From: Pisaster brevispinus
Taxonomy: Eukaryota > Echinodermata > Asteroidea > Forcipulatida > Asteriidae
DNA: 64,000 nucleotides
NCBI GenBank assembly: GCA_023634235.1
Contig: JAMKCF010000019.1
Span: forward strand, 992,001-1,056,000
Direction: 5' to 3'
Shown here: piece by piece, positions 1-13,037 of the stretch
Position numbering within the stretch: position 1 is the first letter of the stretch
Layout of the letters: each line of letters begins with the position of its first letter
Position numbers and translations under genes: made by a program
The notes under the pieces: generated by a model
What the model saw: the letters and a program-made list of their open reading frames with translations, nothing else
Database searches by the model: none
What the model was told of the DNA's origin: nothing

Positions 1-1395
1 ACAGGTTGTGCTGATTGGTAAACTCTCTGCTGCACTATAAATACTGCAAATTGTTCATTTGACGGCACAGGTTGTGCTGATTAGTAAGCTCTCTGCTGCA
101 CTCTAAATACTGCAAATTGTTCATTTGACGGCACAGGTTGTGCTGATTGGTTAACTCTCTGCTGCACTCTAAATACTGCAAGTTGTTCATTTGACGGCAC
201 AGGTTGTGCTGATTGGTAAACTCTCTGCTACACTCTAAATACTGCAAGTTGTTCATTTGAGGGCACAGGTTGTTCTGATTACTTAACTCCCTGCTACACA
301 TAAAGTCGTACATTTGACGGCACAGGTTTTGCTGATGAGTTATTTGTACTACTATACTCTAAACACCGCAAGTCAATCATTTGGTGGCACATCTTGTTGT
401 GATCAGTTAACTCTTTACTACACTCCAAATACTGCAAGTTGTTCTTTTGACGGCACAGGTTGTGTTGATTAGTTAACTACCTGCCGCACTACTTTAAGTC
501 GTTCATTTGATGGCACAGGTTGTGCTGATTAGTGAACTCACTGCTACACTCTAAATACTGCAAGTTGTTCAGTTGACGGCACAGGTTGTGCTGATTACTT
601 AACTCTCTGCTACACTCTAAATACTCCAAGTTGTTCATTTGATGGTACAGGTTGTGCTGATTAGTTAACTCCCTGCTGCACTCTAAATACTCCAAGTTGT
701 TCATTTGACGGCACAGGTTGTGCTGATTTAACTCTCTGCTACACTTTAAATACTGCAAATTGTTCATTTGACGGCACAGGTTGTGCTGATTAATTATTCT
801 CTCTGCTACACTCTAAATACTGCAAGTTGTTCATTTGACGGTACAGGTTGTGCTGATTAATTAACTCTCTGCTACACTCTAAATACTGCAAATTGTTCAT
901 TTGACGGCACAAGTTGTGCTGATTAGTGAACTCTCTGCTACACTCTAAATACTGCAAGTTCAGTTGACGGCACAGGTTGTGCTGATTAGTAAACTCTCTG
1001 CTACACTCTAAATACTGCAAGTTGTTCATTTGACGGTACAATTTGTGCTGATTAATTTACTCTCTGCTACACTCTAAATACTGCAAGTTGTTCATTTGAC
1101 GGCACAGGTTGTGTTGATTAGTTAACTACCTGCCACACTACTTTAAGTCGTTCATTTGACGGCACAGGTTGGTCTGATTAGTTAACTCTCTGCTACCCTC
1201 TAAGTCATTCATTTGACGGCACAGGTTGTGCTGATTAGGTAACTCTCTGTTACACTCTAAATACTGCAAGCTGTTCATTTGACGACACAGGTCGTGTTGA
1301 TTTGGTTTTTTTCTCTACTACACTCTATTCATTGCAAGTGGTACACTTGACAGCAAAGGTTGTGCAGATTAGCTAACTCCCCGCTGTAAACTGTC
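1..1395. repeat. 66-bp satellite/minisatellite array, truncated by window start
   Basis: About 21 head-to-tail copies of a 66-bp unit containing TTCATTTGACGGCACAGG and CTGCTACACTCTAAATACTG, with a few shortened units near 480-500, 960 and 1130-1200. Because 66 is divisible by 3, the minus strand shows long open frames with a 22-residue periodic sequence. There is no other sign of a gene. Units degenerate after about 1280 and the array ends near 1395. The left end lies outside the window. Confidence 0.95.
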
Positions 1396-2298
1396 TATTT
1401 CTCATTGCCGTTTCCTCATGCTCTTTGATGATGATTTAAGGCAATAATGAAGTCAACTCAAAAATAATTAAGGAGCCAATTGTCTCCTCCATTGTATGTG
1501 CCAACTCTTTGGAACAAGGTTTCTTTTAAGCTAGCCATTTTTTGGCAGATTTTGCTACAACATCCCCAAAACATTCTTGTTCAAGTGTATGATTTTTGGA
1601 GGGCAATTATGATCTACATGATAACGTGCTCAATGCCTCCTCTGATATCACTCTGACTTATATCTGTAAAGAATTGAATTGTTTATCTTTTGCTAGCATA
1701 TTTTGTTTTGGGAAAAAAATAATCAGTTGAGAGTACAGAGCTATCTTATTCTCCCATTTTAGACACATTTAGACTACAAGACAGAGTAAAGATGATATTT
1801 TAACAAAGAGGGTCCAAATAAAAAAAACATATTTCAGTTGAAATTATTACAAATCACAGAGGTGATCATTTAATTTGTCTGGACAAATGTATGTTATTTC
1901 TTTGCCCAAATTGTTTTGCAGTATTTCTATAATTACAGAGGAATATGAACATTGTTAAAAATGTATCATGACCTTTATAAACAAGCCGAAATACTTTCCA
2001 TGAAAAGCGGCATTTTATTTATAGCTGGTATATCAAATCCAAAGAGTTTTAATGTGAGGATCAAATGATGCTTTCGTTGGGAGAAATATTGAGGTTTCAA
2101 GGAAAAGTGTTCGAAGTAATTGTACAGGGTTCAGACTCGTAAGTTCTTTTTGACTGACTATGTGAAGCACGCCTCTTCAATGTGAAAGGCATTTTAGCCT
2201 CGAAGTGTACGTGACGTCAGATGTTCAGGCTAAAATTAGGCCGTTTCGAATTTTTTGCGACTGCGGCTAGGCTCCGCGGCTGTTACGTGTGGCCCGTG
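1396..2298. other. AT-rich non-coding stretch, no gene recognised
   Basis: No open frame of convincing composition and no splice-flanked homologous exon is visible on either strand. A GC-richer patch at about 2210-2290 (GCGACTGCGGCTAGG, CTCCGCGGCTGTTACG) directly abuts the TIR element at 2299 and looks like part of a dispersed repeat rather than a promoter. Confidence 0.5.
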
Positions 2299-2764
2299 GG
2301 TGCACCTCACTAAATACAACATTTTAGCAACCAATGCTAAATGCTAAATATTCAAAAATTTTCAAAAATATTTTGAAGTCTCCCACCCTCTTGAAAATCA
2401 GTCAAATATATTTTCGGACAAGTAACCTTCAGATAACTTTTAATTTGTGTAAGGTCAGCCGTTTGGAATTTTTGCCAAATTGCCCCAGAAAACACCCCGA
2501 AAAAATTGCTTTTTCCCAAATGAAGCACTTCCCCACTTCCAATTAAGAATAGTAGGATCAAACTATAAGCCTAAATTTAACCAAGTCTCCTCAAAAGTTA
2601 AAGCACAAAACCCCACGGTTGTTGTAGCTTGTCATAATTATACAATCTATTTGTTGCATGACCCCCAAACCGTTATTATTCAAACGAAATGGAAGGCATA
2701 CAAATTTTGATAATCCAATTTGAGGATAATTTATTATTATTATTTTTTTTTAGTGCGGTGCACC
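2299..2764. mobile_element. MITE-like element with GGTGCACC(T/G)CACTAAA terminal inverted repeats
   Basis: The left end reads GGTGCACCTCACTAAATA. The reverse complement of the right end reads GGTGCACCGCACTAAAA, giving a TIR of about 16 bp around 466 bp of AT-rich non-coding DNA. The interior (AAGTCTCCCACCCTCTTGA, then GTAAGGTCAGCCGTTTGGAA) recurs at about 30255-30672 and in the palindrome arms (10684-11285 and 48659-49391). It is therefore a dispersed family. No transposase is present, so the copy is non-autonomous. No clear target-site duplication was found. Confidence 0.65.
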
Positions 2765-5700
2765 CCCAGGCCCCACCCAGAATTCTTATTCTTTGGGCGT
2801 GTTGTTGGTGGAGTGAAACAAGCTGTTTTCAACTGCAGCGGAATTACCAGTTTTTTTAACATATATTACCTTAATATGATGCATGAAAAGGTGTGACGTA
2901 ACAACATTCTCTACCGCTAATTCCCATTCACTTTTGAATAGTTGACGAAGGTAAAAAATGCTCATCATTCGCTTATTGAATGGGTACGCTTTTGTCCAAG
3001 TGTGTGGCGTTTTTCTGTGTAAGTCGTCGTGCGCGCCAGTTTTAAGTATAGAGAGAAACACAGCAAGAGGACAGCATGGCTGCCATCCTTCCTTTTGCCT
3101 TTAGGTGTTGAGATCTTCTGGGTTCAGCCAGCACAGCTCTTCACCACGGACACAAGTAAGTGTGGTATTCATAGTATAAATACTTTGAAAATGTGCACTA
3201 TTACTACTGTAGGTTTGGCATGTTGGACTCAATTATAAACAGAAACCCCCCAACAAAAACCGTCACAGCCAGGAAGAATAACGGCAACTATTAAACCTTT
3301 CTCTTTGGGGTGGTATATATTTAGTACCCAAATTTACTGTCATGTGACTAACTAAAGTCAAAATTGGTGATGATTTTCATAGACTGTCAGGTTTTTAGTT
3401 GTCCAAGATGTCTGTGTAAATTTATTTTTTCATAAAAAAACCCAGTTTTTTCCCCCAGTTTAAAAACAAGGGGAGGGAGTTGCATTGTGCTGTTCAGCAG
3501 TTATAGGGTTGAGTAGACATGAGGGTGTGGTTGGTCCGGGTAGCCCAATCATATCCCCAGGTCTACTTGTCCCTACCCCCATTACTCATCGTAGTTGGCC
3601 TAGCCCTGGTTCTTAGCAGGGCAACATTCTTATTTACACTGTCAGATAGGGCTTGGAGATGGCCAAGCAAATTAAATTATTTCAAAAATAATTTCACTAT
3701 GTACTGTAGGGAATGTTTCTGGTCAAATCCTCGTTTTACTTGCACTGTCCTATAAGTACAGATATGTAAAAGGTATTTCCAGTCATATAAGAAGTACCAT
3801 ATCACTCTCCACATTCCAAATTCATCTGGACAACTTAAATAATATTCGCTTTGCCTTCAAACACACACTCCTGTACATGGTGGCCTTTACAGGCATTTGC
3901 ACAATATTATTCAGATCCAGTCATTTGTACTTGTGGTCATTGTCTCTTATGTGAGCTAAAGTATTGCAAAAAATGGAGTATCCCGGACTTTTTACAGGAA
4001 GGGGGAGGGGACACACAGGTGGGCCATCGCTTCTATGCCTATTTTTTTTTTCTAGTGGTTGGTCAGGCTCATGCTTTCTAAATACGAACATCAAGGTTTT
4101 TTTTTAACTGTTCTATACATGAAGATATTTAATCAGGAATATATTTGTTTTCTACTATTTTCTGAGTTATGGTTGATTTTGTGTGTGGAGGGCACATGGA
4201 GAGCTATGATAAATTTGGGGCTAGGGCAGTTTCAACTGTGCCACTGTATTATTGTCTGAGGTGCATTTTTTTAAACATGTAATAAAATAAAGGCTGGCTG
4301 GCTGGCATCTTTAGGCATACATGTGCAGACAAATTTTACAGAAAAATTCAAAAAAGCAATTATAGAATTTCAACTGATGTTTATGCAAAACCTTCGAACG
4401 AATTTTAGTTATAATGTCTTTGCCTTTTTTAATTAGTTTCATTTCAAAGAGGTTTTTTATGACAAATATTTTTGTATTTCTGCTGAGCATTTTTGGTTGC
4501 AACTTAGTGGAATGTTTCATAATTAATGATGAACCAAATTTAGTTTTGTAAAACTTCATTTGCAAGTTGGTGTACAAGAAAACATGAACAATTGTAGGGA
4601 CTAAGACCTCTTTTACTTAACACATTTCATAAACAATTACAATGTTCCTTCATGGACATTATTACCCTAGTAGTTATAAATTCTGTCAATCCCTCAATAA
4701 AAATGACCTTACTGTTTGAAAATGGAGGTTTGTACATGTGTAACAAGTACATACATGTGTAAAATCTTTTTTAGGAAACCTGGTACTAAGAGGTGTCACC
4801 TGGATGAGCTGACAAGTATTTTTCTATATCAAGAGACATTTTTAGCAGTGCAAAACTAGAATAAAATTTTTGGGGCACAAGGAGTGCACCTTTTTTTCTA
4901 AGGGGTTCTTCTGCCAAATTAAAAATGTAGTTTCCATCAAAATTTTCTTTAAAAGGGACATTTTTAGCACTCTTGTTTTGCCATGTACTATTTGTGTAAG
5001 ATAATCTGATGAAAAATAGTCTTATAAACATTTAAATTATCAAATTAAAGCTTATCAAATGTAACACTTTACTCTGGTAGTTTTTAATCTTAAAAGTCAA
5101 AATTTCAAATGGGGGGGGGGGCTTGGCCACTGCTTTTTAAATCTTGGTAGTACGACATGGTCATTTCCTTTGGTTCTGCAGACTGTCATACATTGATTGA
5201 TTATTCATCTGATTTTGTCTGAGCAATGTTGAAGCTAGTCCCAGCAATTTTGGGTGTAAAATTAGAATTAAAGGGAGACCACTATGGAGAAATATTAAGT
5301 GTACGAATGACGAGTTGGACGGGTAATATTCGTTATCTCCCCCTTTAAATTTATTACTTTTGTTTTACCCTACCTTGATGTTTAATAAGCAATGTTAATG
5401 AAGCTGTAGCTGACAGTACTGAATCACAATTACTTAATAATAATAATTTTTTTATCAAATCATTTCATTTTCTGTTTAGTCTCTCCTCATATCAGTCAAC
5501 ATAAACAAATGGGACAAAGTTCACTTGTCTCAGACACTAAACAAAAAAAATAATTATTCTGTATGAATGATGTCTACAGGACACTCAGAGGAGAAAATAA
5601 CCTAAAGAAGATGTTTTTTTAAAGGTTTTTATAAGAGCAAACAATGTGTTTTCCTTGAAACTGCTGGCTCCAGATGCTCTTTAGATGAGTAGTATAATTT

Positions 5701-7489
5701 CATATAATTAAGTTCGCAATTAAAGGGTTTGAACTAGTCTATCGTCACCAGGTAAGCTTGGTCTAGAATGGGGGGGGTTGTGGGTACCCATTCCTGTGTA
5801 CACAGCGCTTATCAAACATTGGTGTAGGGTAAAACAAATAATTTTCTTTGTCCACGGTGTATTTATTACATCTAAAGAATAATGTTTGTCTTTGAGGTTA
5901 CAGGTACTTTCTATTTATTCCATTGTTTGAGGTGGGCTTAAACTTCAAATAAATTATTAGCACTAGATAATGACTGGTGGAGCCAATTTGTTGTGTTCTG
6001 TTTTCAAAACAAAAACAATTCATTGTAGTTCGCAGCTTTTGAGTTGAAATTATGTTACACTACAAGCAGCTGAATTTAGTTAGTTTGCTCTAGTTTTCTT
6101 ACGTTTTTAGTTGCATTATATTTTAAGTTTTCTGAAGTCTTAATGGGGGTAATAAAGAACAATGGTTTCATTATGTACAAGTGCCCTAGTAGCCATCTTG
6201 ACAAGTGATGTAATCACAATGTGCAATCATTAGAAAGATCAACACTATCCAGTTTAGTTTTAGTTTAGGTTTTCCCAGTCATTTTCAGCACAAACCAATT
6301 CAGTTTCATTTACATGTATCCAAATTTCACACATGTTTCCTTCATTCAATCAAAGTTGGGTTTTTGTTGTACATGTAGGTCCTATTTCCTTCAATTTTGT
6401 TTTTGTGCATAAGTTTTCATTCTCAGTCTCATCCAGGTTTGTTTCAGTTATTCTATCTCTTCTATGTCATTCCAGACACAAATTTCACCATTCTTTAGTT
6501 GATTTTTTACAAGTAACCAGCCTCTTGCTGTTGCTTTTGCAAAATTGAATGATCTTTGCGACCTTATATAATTGAATGATCTTATTTGACCAGTGAATGC
6601 TGAACTATTGAATTGATTTTCATGTACTCTTTGTGACAATAATGTGATAACACATTTCACCATTCTTCATTTGAATGTCCACTACTTATTTACAGTTGAT
6701 GCAATTAGATTGAATGCTTGACCAGCCTCTTGCTGTTGGCTTTTCACCAGTTTCACCATTTCACCAAAATTTCAAAAGGTTTTAGATGAGCTGAATAATA
6801 ATTTATTTAATTTGCAGAGAAAATCTAAAACTAATTGTACAAAGACGAGTTACATCCCATCCTCAGATTGTTTAAATGTTTTATATACTTTTTTTTTTTG
6901 CTAAGGGCTTAACCTTTTCAGACATTTTTCTCAATAAGATTGAAAAAGAAATCATAGTGCCCAACTTGGATAGAATTGTAATTATAGAAAATTACTGAGC
7001 AGAACAGTATCCTCTTCTCCTATGTCATTCAACACCAAATTGTTTGGACTTAAGATTTGTACACCTTACCCAGTAATAAGCACTTGGTGTTTGAGCCTAC
7101 TGGCACCAGTCCTTTTGAATCCTTCACTTTGGCATGCAACACCGAAGGTCGAGACTGTTGGGGCTTTAAACATTTGTATTTACTACCATCAATTACATTG
7201 GTTGTGTGCATGCATCATTGTTCTCTTTATGTCAAGAACCAAATTCAAAAACCCCTTGTAATACTTTCTTGAGGGATAAAGTATGTGCCCTTTTTGTTGT
7301 TAATTAATTAATTTATTTTTAATTAATTTGTTTCATTTGGAACTCCTTCAAATAGGCCTGATGAATGCGACATCATTTGAGAAGGAAGCCTTTTGATAAG
7401 GGTCAAAAGAAGGTTGCTCATTTGCCCACTCTGTATGCTTTGTGTACATAGATGTACATTTCCATTGATAGTTCTTTTACTTCTAATGT
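2765..7489. other. Non-coding unique-looking DNA, no gene recognised
   Basis: AT-rich sequence with several short open frames (for example 3519-3755 and 4311-4577), none of which resembles a protein I know or has codon-like composition. Poly-G runs occur at 5109-5120 and 5770-5777. An AATAAAATAAAGG string near 4281 resembles a poly(A) signal, but no coding exon precedes it. A GC-richer segment ending in CACAA|GTAAGT (donor at 3156) could be a non-coding first exon, which is only speculative. Confidence 0.45.
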
Positions 7490-7725
7490 GGCGTCAATGC
7501 CTATGGTCCATTAAGTCTCTGTGATAGGCCTGCTGCAAACCATCTTTCAGGATTTCAAAGTACAGTGGCTACTTTGTTGCAATGCACGTAAAAGAACCCA
7601 GTTACGCTTATCGTGAAGAAAAGGGGCTTGCCCTGGTATTTCTGGCAGTGGCTGCTGAATGCTTTGCACCACCTTGTAAACCATTTAGAAGGTGCTACAT
7701 AAATGGATCTCATTGAAAACATCCT
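7490..7725 (+). repeat. Degenerate SINE-like fragment
   Basis: The string CACCTTGTAAACCATTTAGA followed by GGTGCTACATAAATGG matches the 3' part of the SINE family seen in reverse at 58156-58564 (CACCTTGTAAACCATT there as well). The 5' tRNA-like head is not recognisable here, so this is an old or truncated copy. Similarity was judged by eye. Confidence 0.4.
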
Positions 7726-9513
7726 ATTGAGTGCTTTGATACACCCCTAGGGGTGTGATAGAGCGCTACGAACCCTGTATTTATAATTATTTTGTCCATC
7801 TTGTTAACATGACTTTTAATAAACCCTGATTAAGAATTTCTTTACTTATTGAATGCTTTCATTATGCTTTCATGTGCCCCTTTACTCTGAGTGCACTTGA
7901 CTGCAACCAGCCAGCCAAGATGTTATGATGTTTGCTTCAAGTCTGTTTGTAAACACCGTGAGTTGCCTTCCATCTACATGTGACAAGTACTTGGTAAATC
8001 AACCTAACTCCTCACTCCAATTCGGTAAAACCTTTGGCCATCATGTAAGGTTTTTTAATATTGTGTATCCTGTCAATTTATTTCATGTTGAACATTTAGG
8101 GTACTACATCTTTATGGTGTGGTATATGCTTGGTCTTGATTAAAAAGAATAAAAATTTCAATTTCACAGCTTGTATTTTCAAGCTTGGCACAAGGCCTGA
8201 TTGTCTTTGAAAATATGGTGGTCATGAAATGCTCCCATGTGCAAAACTGTTTACTTTTCTCTGTCAAATCAAAATACATGTTGGCTTTGAATAAGAACGA
8301 AATCCCTGACAAGACAATTCATTGGCCCATGATTTCTTGAAAACAATAATGCCTGTAATTTGATAACGTTTTTATGGATGGGTAATTTTGTTCAATGTAA
8401 CTTCTGTGACATGATGTTTTAAAAAGATGACCCCTATTAATCTAAGAAAGGCAATCCCTTGTTAAGCATTTTAGTTGTTTTCAGTTGAATTACAAATATG
8501 CATTGATGAACATAATGTTCATTGTAAATACATCTAAGCTATTTTTAGTTAAAACATTTTAGCAAGGTTTTTTCTGTATTTATTGGTTAGCCCCTTGGTT
8601 TGTTCATCAAGGGGTACTCAATAAATCCATGTTATTATTTGAAAGATAAGCGTGTTATTACATATCTTTGCTTAGCATACCAAAACTTAAACAGCTCTTT
8701 TTTTTCCTTCTTTTTTTCCTGTTTAGCATGTGGCACTGACTGAGTGTGGGAATCTTGGATGGAGTCCTCATCCACTGCAAAGTACACACACCCTCTTGGG
8801 GCGGACCCTGCAACACCAGGATGCTCCGTTTAAGGAAACGATTGGACTTTCCAAGTCAAGTAGTGAACTGTTTAGACACAGTTAGCCTGTTTTAAGTCAT
8901 CATTGATCCATCACTTTTTCATCGACACCGACTATTGTATCTCGCACTTGCACGGTAACTCTGCATGATATTAACAGCAACTCACTTACGTTTTCCTCCT
9001 TCCTTTCACACTTTAAACTTTCATCAATCAGTTAATCTCATTGGGTCACACAGCCACCACTGCCCCTCATTTGCCCCCACCTCACATAACCCCAATACCC
9101 GCAATTTTGTATTGAATTGAGATTTTTGATTGTATTTTGTGTGTGTTTTGTTTACTGCAATGACGACAGCTGTACCATCTACCTGCGAGCAAGGGCCAAG
9201 ATGACACCAGATAGGTGTATGGGTCCATAGAGAATGGTTCCTGTCTCTTTGGTGGATTGACAGATTTGTCGCAGTCTGATGATACAGCTGAACAAACAGT
9301 AAGGTAAAGTAGTCAAAAATGTTTCAACCTTGATAAAAATCATTAACATTTATATTGTGCTGATATTTGCCAAGTATGATGCACTTGCCCAATTTTACCA
9401 CTAATTTGGCCCGTTGTTTCATTCCAAAAAAGCATCAAAGATCCCAGTCAGTGCTGCCAATTAAACATTGCTTGTAAAGAAATCAATCATGAGATCCAAC
9501 TCTGCCATCACAG
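7726..9513. other. Non-coding DNA, no gene recognised
   Basis: No supported exon. A pyrimidine-rich run ending in TTTAG at 8726 resembles a 3' splice site, and the following 90 bases (to ACACCAG near 8818) are less AT-rich. There is no extended open frame or matching donor that would make this convincing. Confidence 0.4.
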
Positions 9514-9625
9514 TTACCTAACTACTCCTGGGTGAAGAGAAGCAATTGTTGTTAGATGTTTTGCTTAGGGACATAAGTGCAGTAACTGGCCAGGCCAGCG
9601 TATTTGAATCCACATTCAAGTGATT
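9514..9625 (-). repeat. tRNA-SINE fragment (minus orientation)
   Basis: The sequence ACTCCTGGGTGAAGAGAAG, then GTTTTGCTTAGGGACATAAG and TATTTGAATCCACA, follows the order seen in the better preserved copies at 58470-58510 and 59535-59610 (GGGTGAGGAGAAGC, TTGCTCAAGGACACAAG, GATTCGAACCCACA). The B-box region is decayed. Confidence 0.5.
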
Positions 9626-10109
9626 TTGATTTCTCACTTGGACATGATTAGCACCAGAAAATATCTTCAAGCTGAAGAAGACAAATTTAAATGGTGACGT
9701 TAAGATTTACATTCAAATAGTAAACTTTTATCAGTCCATTATTTTCCTATTCTATTGGTTGATTGTATTCTTCAGTTTGACTACTGTTTTCCCTACTGTG
9801 ACTGTTGGAGCAATCTCACTGTAAAAATCTGCTTCATGTAAAATCCAGGGATAATTCGTGCTTGGCTTTCACCGGGTAAATACTAGAGGATTGGAATTAA
9901 TCAAGTAACTCCTCAAGAGATAGTACTTGCTTTAGAAATGTTTTGCCTTCAGAAGAGGAGGTCTTTCAAGTAGTGTTCCTGAGGTTAGCATCTGTTGGAA
10001 AATGTTAATTCGGTTTTGATTTACTAGCAAGTTCTATTGATTTGTCTTTCACTCTGAAGGGGTAGCCTGTTCTCAACATGGACCTTGAAGACACAGTGAT
10101 GTCTCAGCA
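9626..10109. other. Non-coding DNA, no gene recognised
   Basis: A 484-base AT-rich stretch without open frames or recognisable repeats. It leads directly into the 22-bp minisatellite. Confidence 0.4.
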
Positions 10110-10505
10110 TGACATCATGGCATGGGGAGACTGATGCCATGGCATGAGGAGGCTATCGCCATGGCATGAGGAGACTGACATCATGGCACGAGGAGACTGA
10201 CATGGCACGAGGAAGCTGACGTCATGGCACGAGGAGACTGACATCATGGCACGAGGAGACTGACATCATGACACGAGGAGACTGACATCATGGCACGAGG
10301 AGACTGGCATCATGGCACGAGGAGACTGACATCATGGCACGAGGAGACTGACGTCATGGCACGAGGAGACTGACGTCATGGCACGAGGAGACTGACGTCA
10401 TGGCACGAGGAGACTGACGTCATGGCACGAGGAGACTGACGTCATGGCACGAGGAGACTGACATCATGGCACGAGGAGACTGGCATCATGGCACGAGGAG
10501 ACTGA
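10110..10505. repeat. 22-bp minisatellite with TGACGTCA motifs at palindrome boundary
   Basis: About 18 copies of a 22-bp unit built on GAGGAGACTGACATCATGGC. The first three or four are variant (GATGCC, GGCTATCGCC). Six copies carry TGACGTCA (starting 10217, 10349, 10371, 10393, 10415 and 10437), the palindromic cAMP-response-element core. The others carry TGACATCA. The array has no counterpart beyond the right palindrome arm and ends exactly where the left arm begins. Confidence 0.95.
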
Positions 10506-10683
10506 CACCAAGACAACAACCTCTCTTCCACGTCACTTTTTGGGACATGCAAGTTTTTCGTCAGCCTCAGATGTCGTCTTGAGTTGGGATTGTATTATTA
10601 ACCCTCTTCCAAAGCCAACAGTTTTCAGTGAAAGTCTCATCTTTCTCTTTCCGCAATTCATTTTTCTGTGCTTCAACTGTTGG

Positions 10684-11285
10684 GGTGCACCCTATATATG
10701 GTGGCGCCCATCAGTGAATTTGGTTGGAATTGAAATATGTCTGCCTTGTTTATAATTATTCGTTGGCTTGAATCGAAGATGGAAATACGTTGCTTGAGGT
10801 GTGTTTTTCATCAGGATGTGCTGATTTTGTTATTGAAAACATCAGTCCTAGAGCTCTGAACAGTAAGTATTAAGCTTTGTACAGTTATTTTTGAAGTTAA
10901 AATGCAAGTTTTTTCAGTCTCAGATATACTGAGATCAGTCTCTGGAATGATAGCAATATCTGAACACCAAGACAAAGAACTCTCATCTGTGTAAAATTGA
11001 GTAGGGGGCGTGTTGGGGTGGGGGTTGGATATTGCATCATAGACTGTACAAGTCTCGTGAAACAAAGACGAGAAAACAACTCAAAAAAAGACCATAGTTT
11101 TTCTACAAAATTGTATTTTTTTGGAGAGACTTGGGGTGTTACTTTATGGGATAATTAGCAAAAAATGGCTGATCTTCTAAAAAATTAAAAGAAATGAGAA
11201 CTTTAAAAAATTGTTTTTTAAAGTATTATTGAATATAACATTTAGCATTGATTGCTATGGGAGATTTATCTTATGTGGTGCATCC
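10684..11285 (-). mobile_element. Element related to the 2299 TIR family, left-arm copy
   Basis: Bounded by GGTGCACC at 10684 and GGTGCATCC at 11277, inside the left palindrome arm. Internal blocks share order with 2299-2764 and 30255-30672. These are the stretch after TCAGCC, CAAACCAATTTGCTGCCAG on the opposite strand in the mirror copy, and the CAATGCTAAATG start. The ends do not share the CACTAAA extension of the 2299 copy, so the exact boundaries are uncertain. It predates the palindrome because the mirror arm has it too. Confidence 0.5.
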
Positions 11286-11971
11286 TATAGGGTTAATGTT
11301 TTTTGAGAGATCTTGTCTTTAATCTTGAGGAAAAATCCTAAAAATAGTATTTTAAAGAAATATGAAAGATGCAATAGATCAAGTCATACAAACTTGCATC
11401 AGTGAAGATACCTGCTCATTTTGAGCAAAAAAAGAGAATTTGAAATTTAGCCCCCCAAAAAGATAAAAATAATGTTTATAAAATTTTGATCATTTTTTTA
11501 GGGTGCAACTCTATGCACTAAAATGATGCAGTAAGTACTGGTGCCTATGGCCAAGACATACAAAATGGCATTAGTGGGAATGCCTGCTCCATTTCAAACC
11601 CTCCCATGGGAGAGACCTCCATAGCATAACATTAACAAATTTGCACAAATATCAACAACAGAACACATAGCAGTTTTTTGAAAAATTAAATAATTTTTAA
11701 GGTGCGATTTTAAGCTCTAAAAAGATGCATTAGAAACTACTGAACCTTCTTGTTTAACGTTACTCTGGATATTTGTTTTTTGGGGGGTATTTTAAGGCTT
11801 CCTCTGTGTGTATGGTCACCTTACGTATCTTAAGTCACTATGATTCCACAAGCATACATGAGGCTTCATATGTTTAGGGTCAAGCAAACACATGTTATGA
11901 ATACATAATTGTATAATTATATAATTAATTATACACTTATATAATTATTCAATTATATATTTCTATAATTA
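11286..11971. other. Left-arm non-coding DNA, AT-palindromic towards 11905-11970
   Basis: Mirrored at about 47962-48650. The stretch 11905-11970 is nearly pure TATAATTA-type sequence with strong local self-complementarity. No exon is seen. Confidence 0.5.
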
Positions 11972-12115
11972 AAGGCAGGGTGTACTTTGGGTTATCAACT
12001 TTATCGCACTTTATCGTATTTTTATAGAAATGACACCTTTCGAAGTAATGAGAGAAAGAGGTAACAAAAATTCAGCAAGCGAGGATACTGGTCTTTGCCA
12101 AAACTACACTGCCTT
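11972..12115. mobile_element. Internally deleted MITE with AAGGCAGxGT termini
   Basis: Starts AAGGCAGGGTGTACTTTGGG and ends ACTACACTGCCTT (reverse complement AAGGCAGTGTAGT). The right-arm counterpart (47660-47961) is 302 bp, so this copy has lost about 158 bp between AAAAATTCA and GCAAGCGAGG. The remaining interior has TTTGGCAAAGACCAGTATCC on the reverse strand, which I associate with an abundant echinoderm MITE family. It is flanked on both sides by AT-rich self-complementary DNA. Confidence 0.7.
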
Positions 12116-12923
12116 ATATAGTTACATAATTAAATAATTATATATCCTATATAATTATTAAATAATTAAATAAATTTATATTGATCTATAGCTGTCCCAG
12201 AGATTGGATTAAAATTTACTCAATAAAACAAAGTTTAACAGATGTTGTTGCGATTTCTTACTTATTTCAGAATGTCAGGGTTCAGTCCCAGCAATTATTT
12301 GTTTGATACTCCTGTCAGTTCTTCAAACATCTCTCTTCGTGAAAATCTTTGAAATGGAACAAGTTTAATTTAACAACAAACTCTTAGGGTAACGGAGCCT
12401 AGAAACTGAAAGCAAGTCTAACCCTTGACCTAGATTCATCAGGCACGCAACTTTTCAGCTGATCAGCTGATTTCCTCTTTTTTCTTTGGAAACATTGCCA
12501 TAGAAAACTGAAAAACACCATACAAATTTAACTGTGGTTGACCAGTTCCTCTTTTTTTACATTCGCAAAGTTGCATGTCTGATTCATACAATAGAAACCT
12601 ACATGCACATGATGCCTTCTTCATTTTAAAGAATAAAAACCTCAGTTAAACTTTTACAATTCGGTCAAAATTCGAAAGAATCAAAAGAGGTAAGTCTATT
12701 TTTCTGAGAAAAAAAGTGGGTCTGCAGATTTTTGTACGGGAATATTTAGTTTCATTACTGACTTTCAATGATAGTCCATTCGGCGTTTAATCTGACACTT
12801 TGACTGACAAAAATTCCTACTACAGAAGACCAATAAGTTGTTGAAATCCTGTTACGCCATGTTTCAAATTCGTCTGAAAAAAAGTCAGGAATGAACCAGA
12901 ACATCCCCGTATAAAAAAGGATG
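12116..12923. other. Left-arm non-coding DNA
   Basis: Mirrored at 46870-47659. An adjacent CAGCTGATCAGCTGA palindrome lies at about 12457-12471. No supported exon. Confidence 0.45.
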
Positions 12924-13037
12924 ATACTGTGACAAGTATAAAGTAATACCCCCCTCCCCCACTTAAATAATTTCCTTAGACATTCAATTTCCTTTTTAAT
13001 GAATATTCATATCGTCGGGCGCCACCAACGGCGACCC

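Noticed and set aside
3000..3155. First exon of an unknown gene (ATGGCTGCC context and ACAA|GTAAGT donor)
   Set aside because: The ATG frame stops after 11 codons, no downstream coding exon was found before 10 kb, and GTAAGT alone is weak evidence.
8727..8880. Possible exon after a pyrimidine tract ending TTTAG
   Set aside because: No extended open frame, no clear donor and no recognisable peptide.
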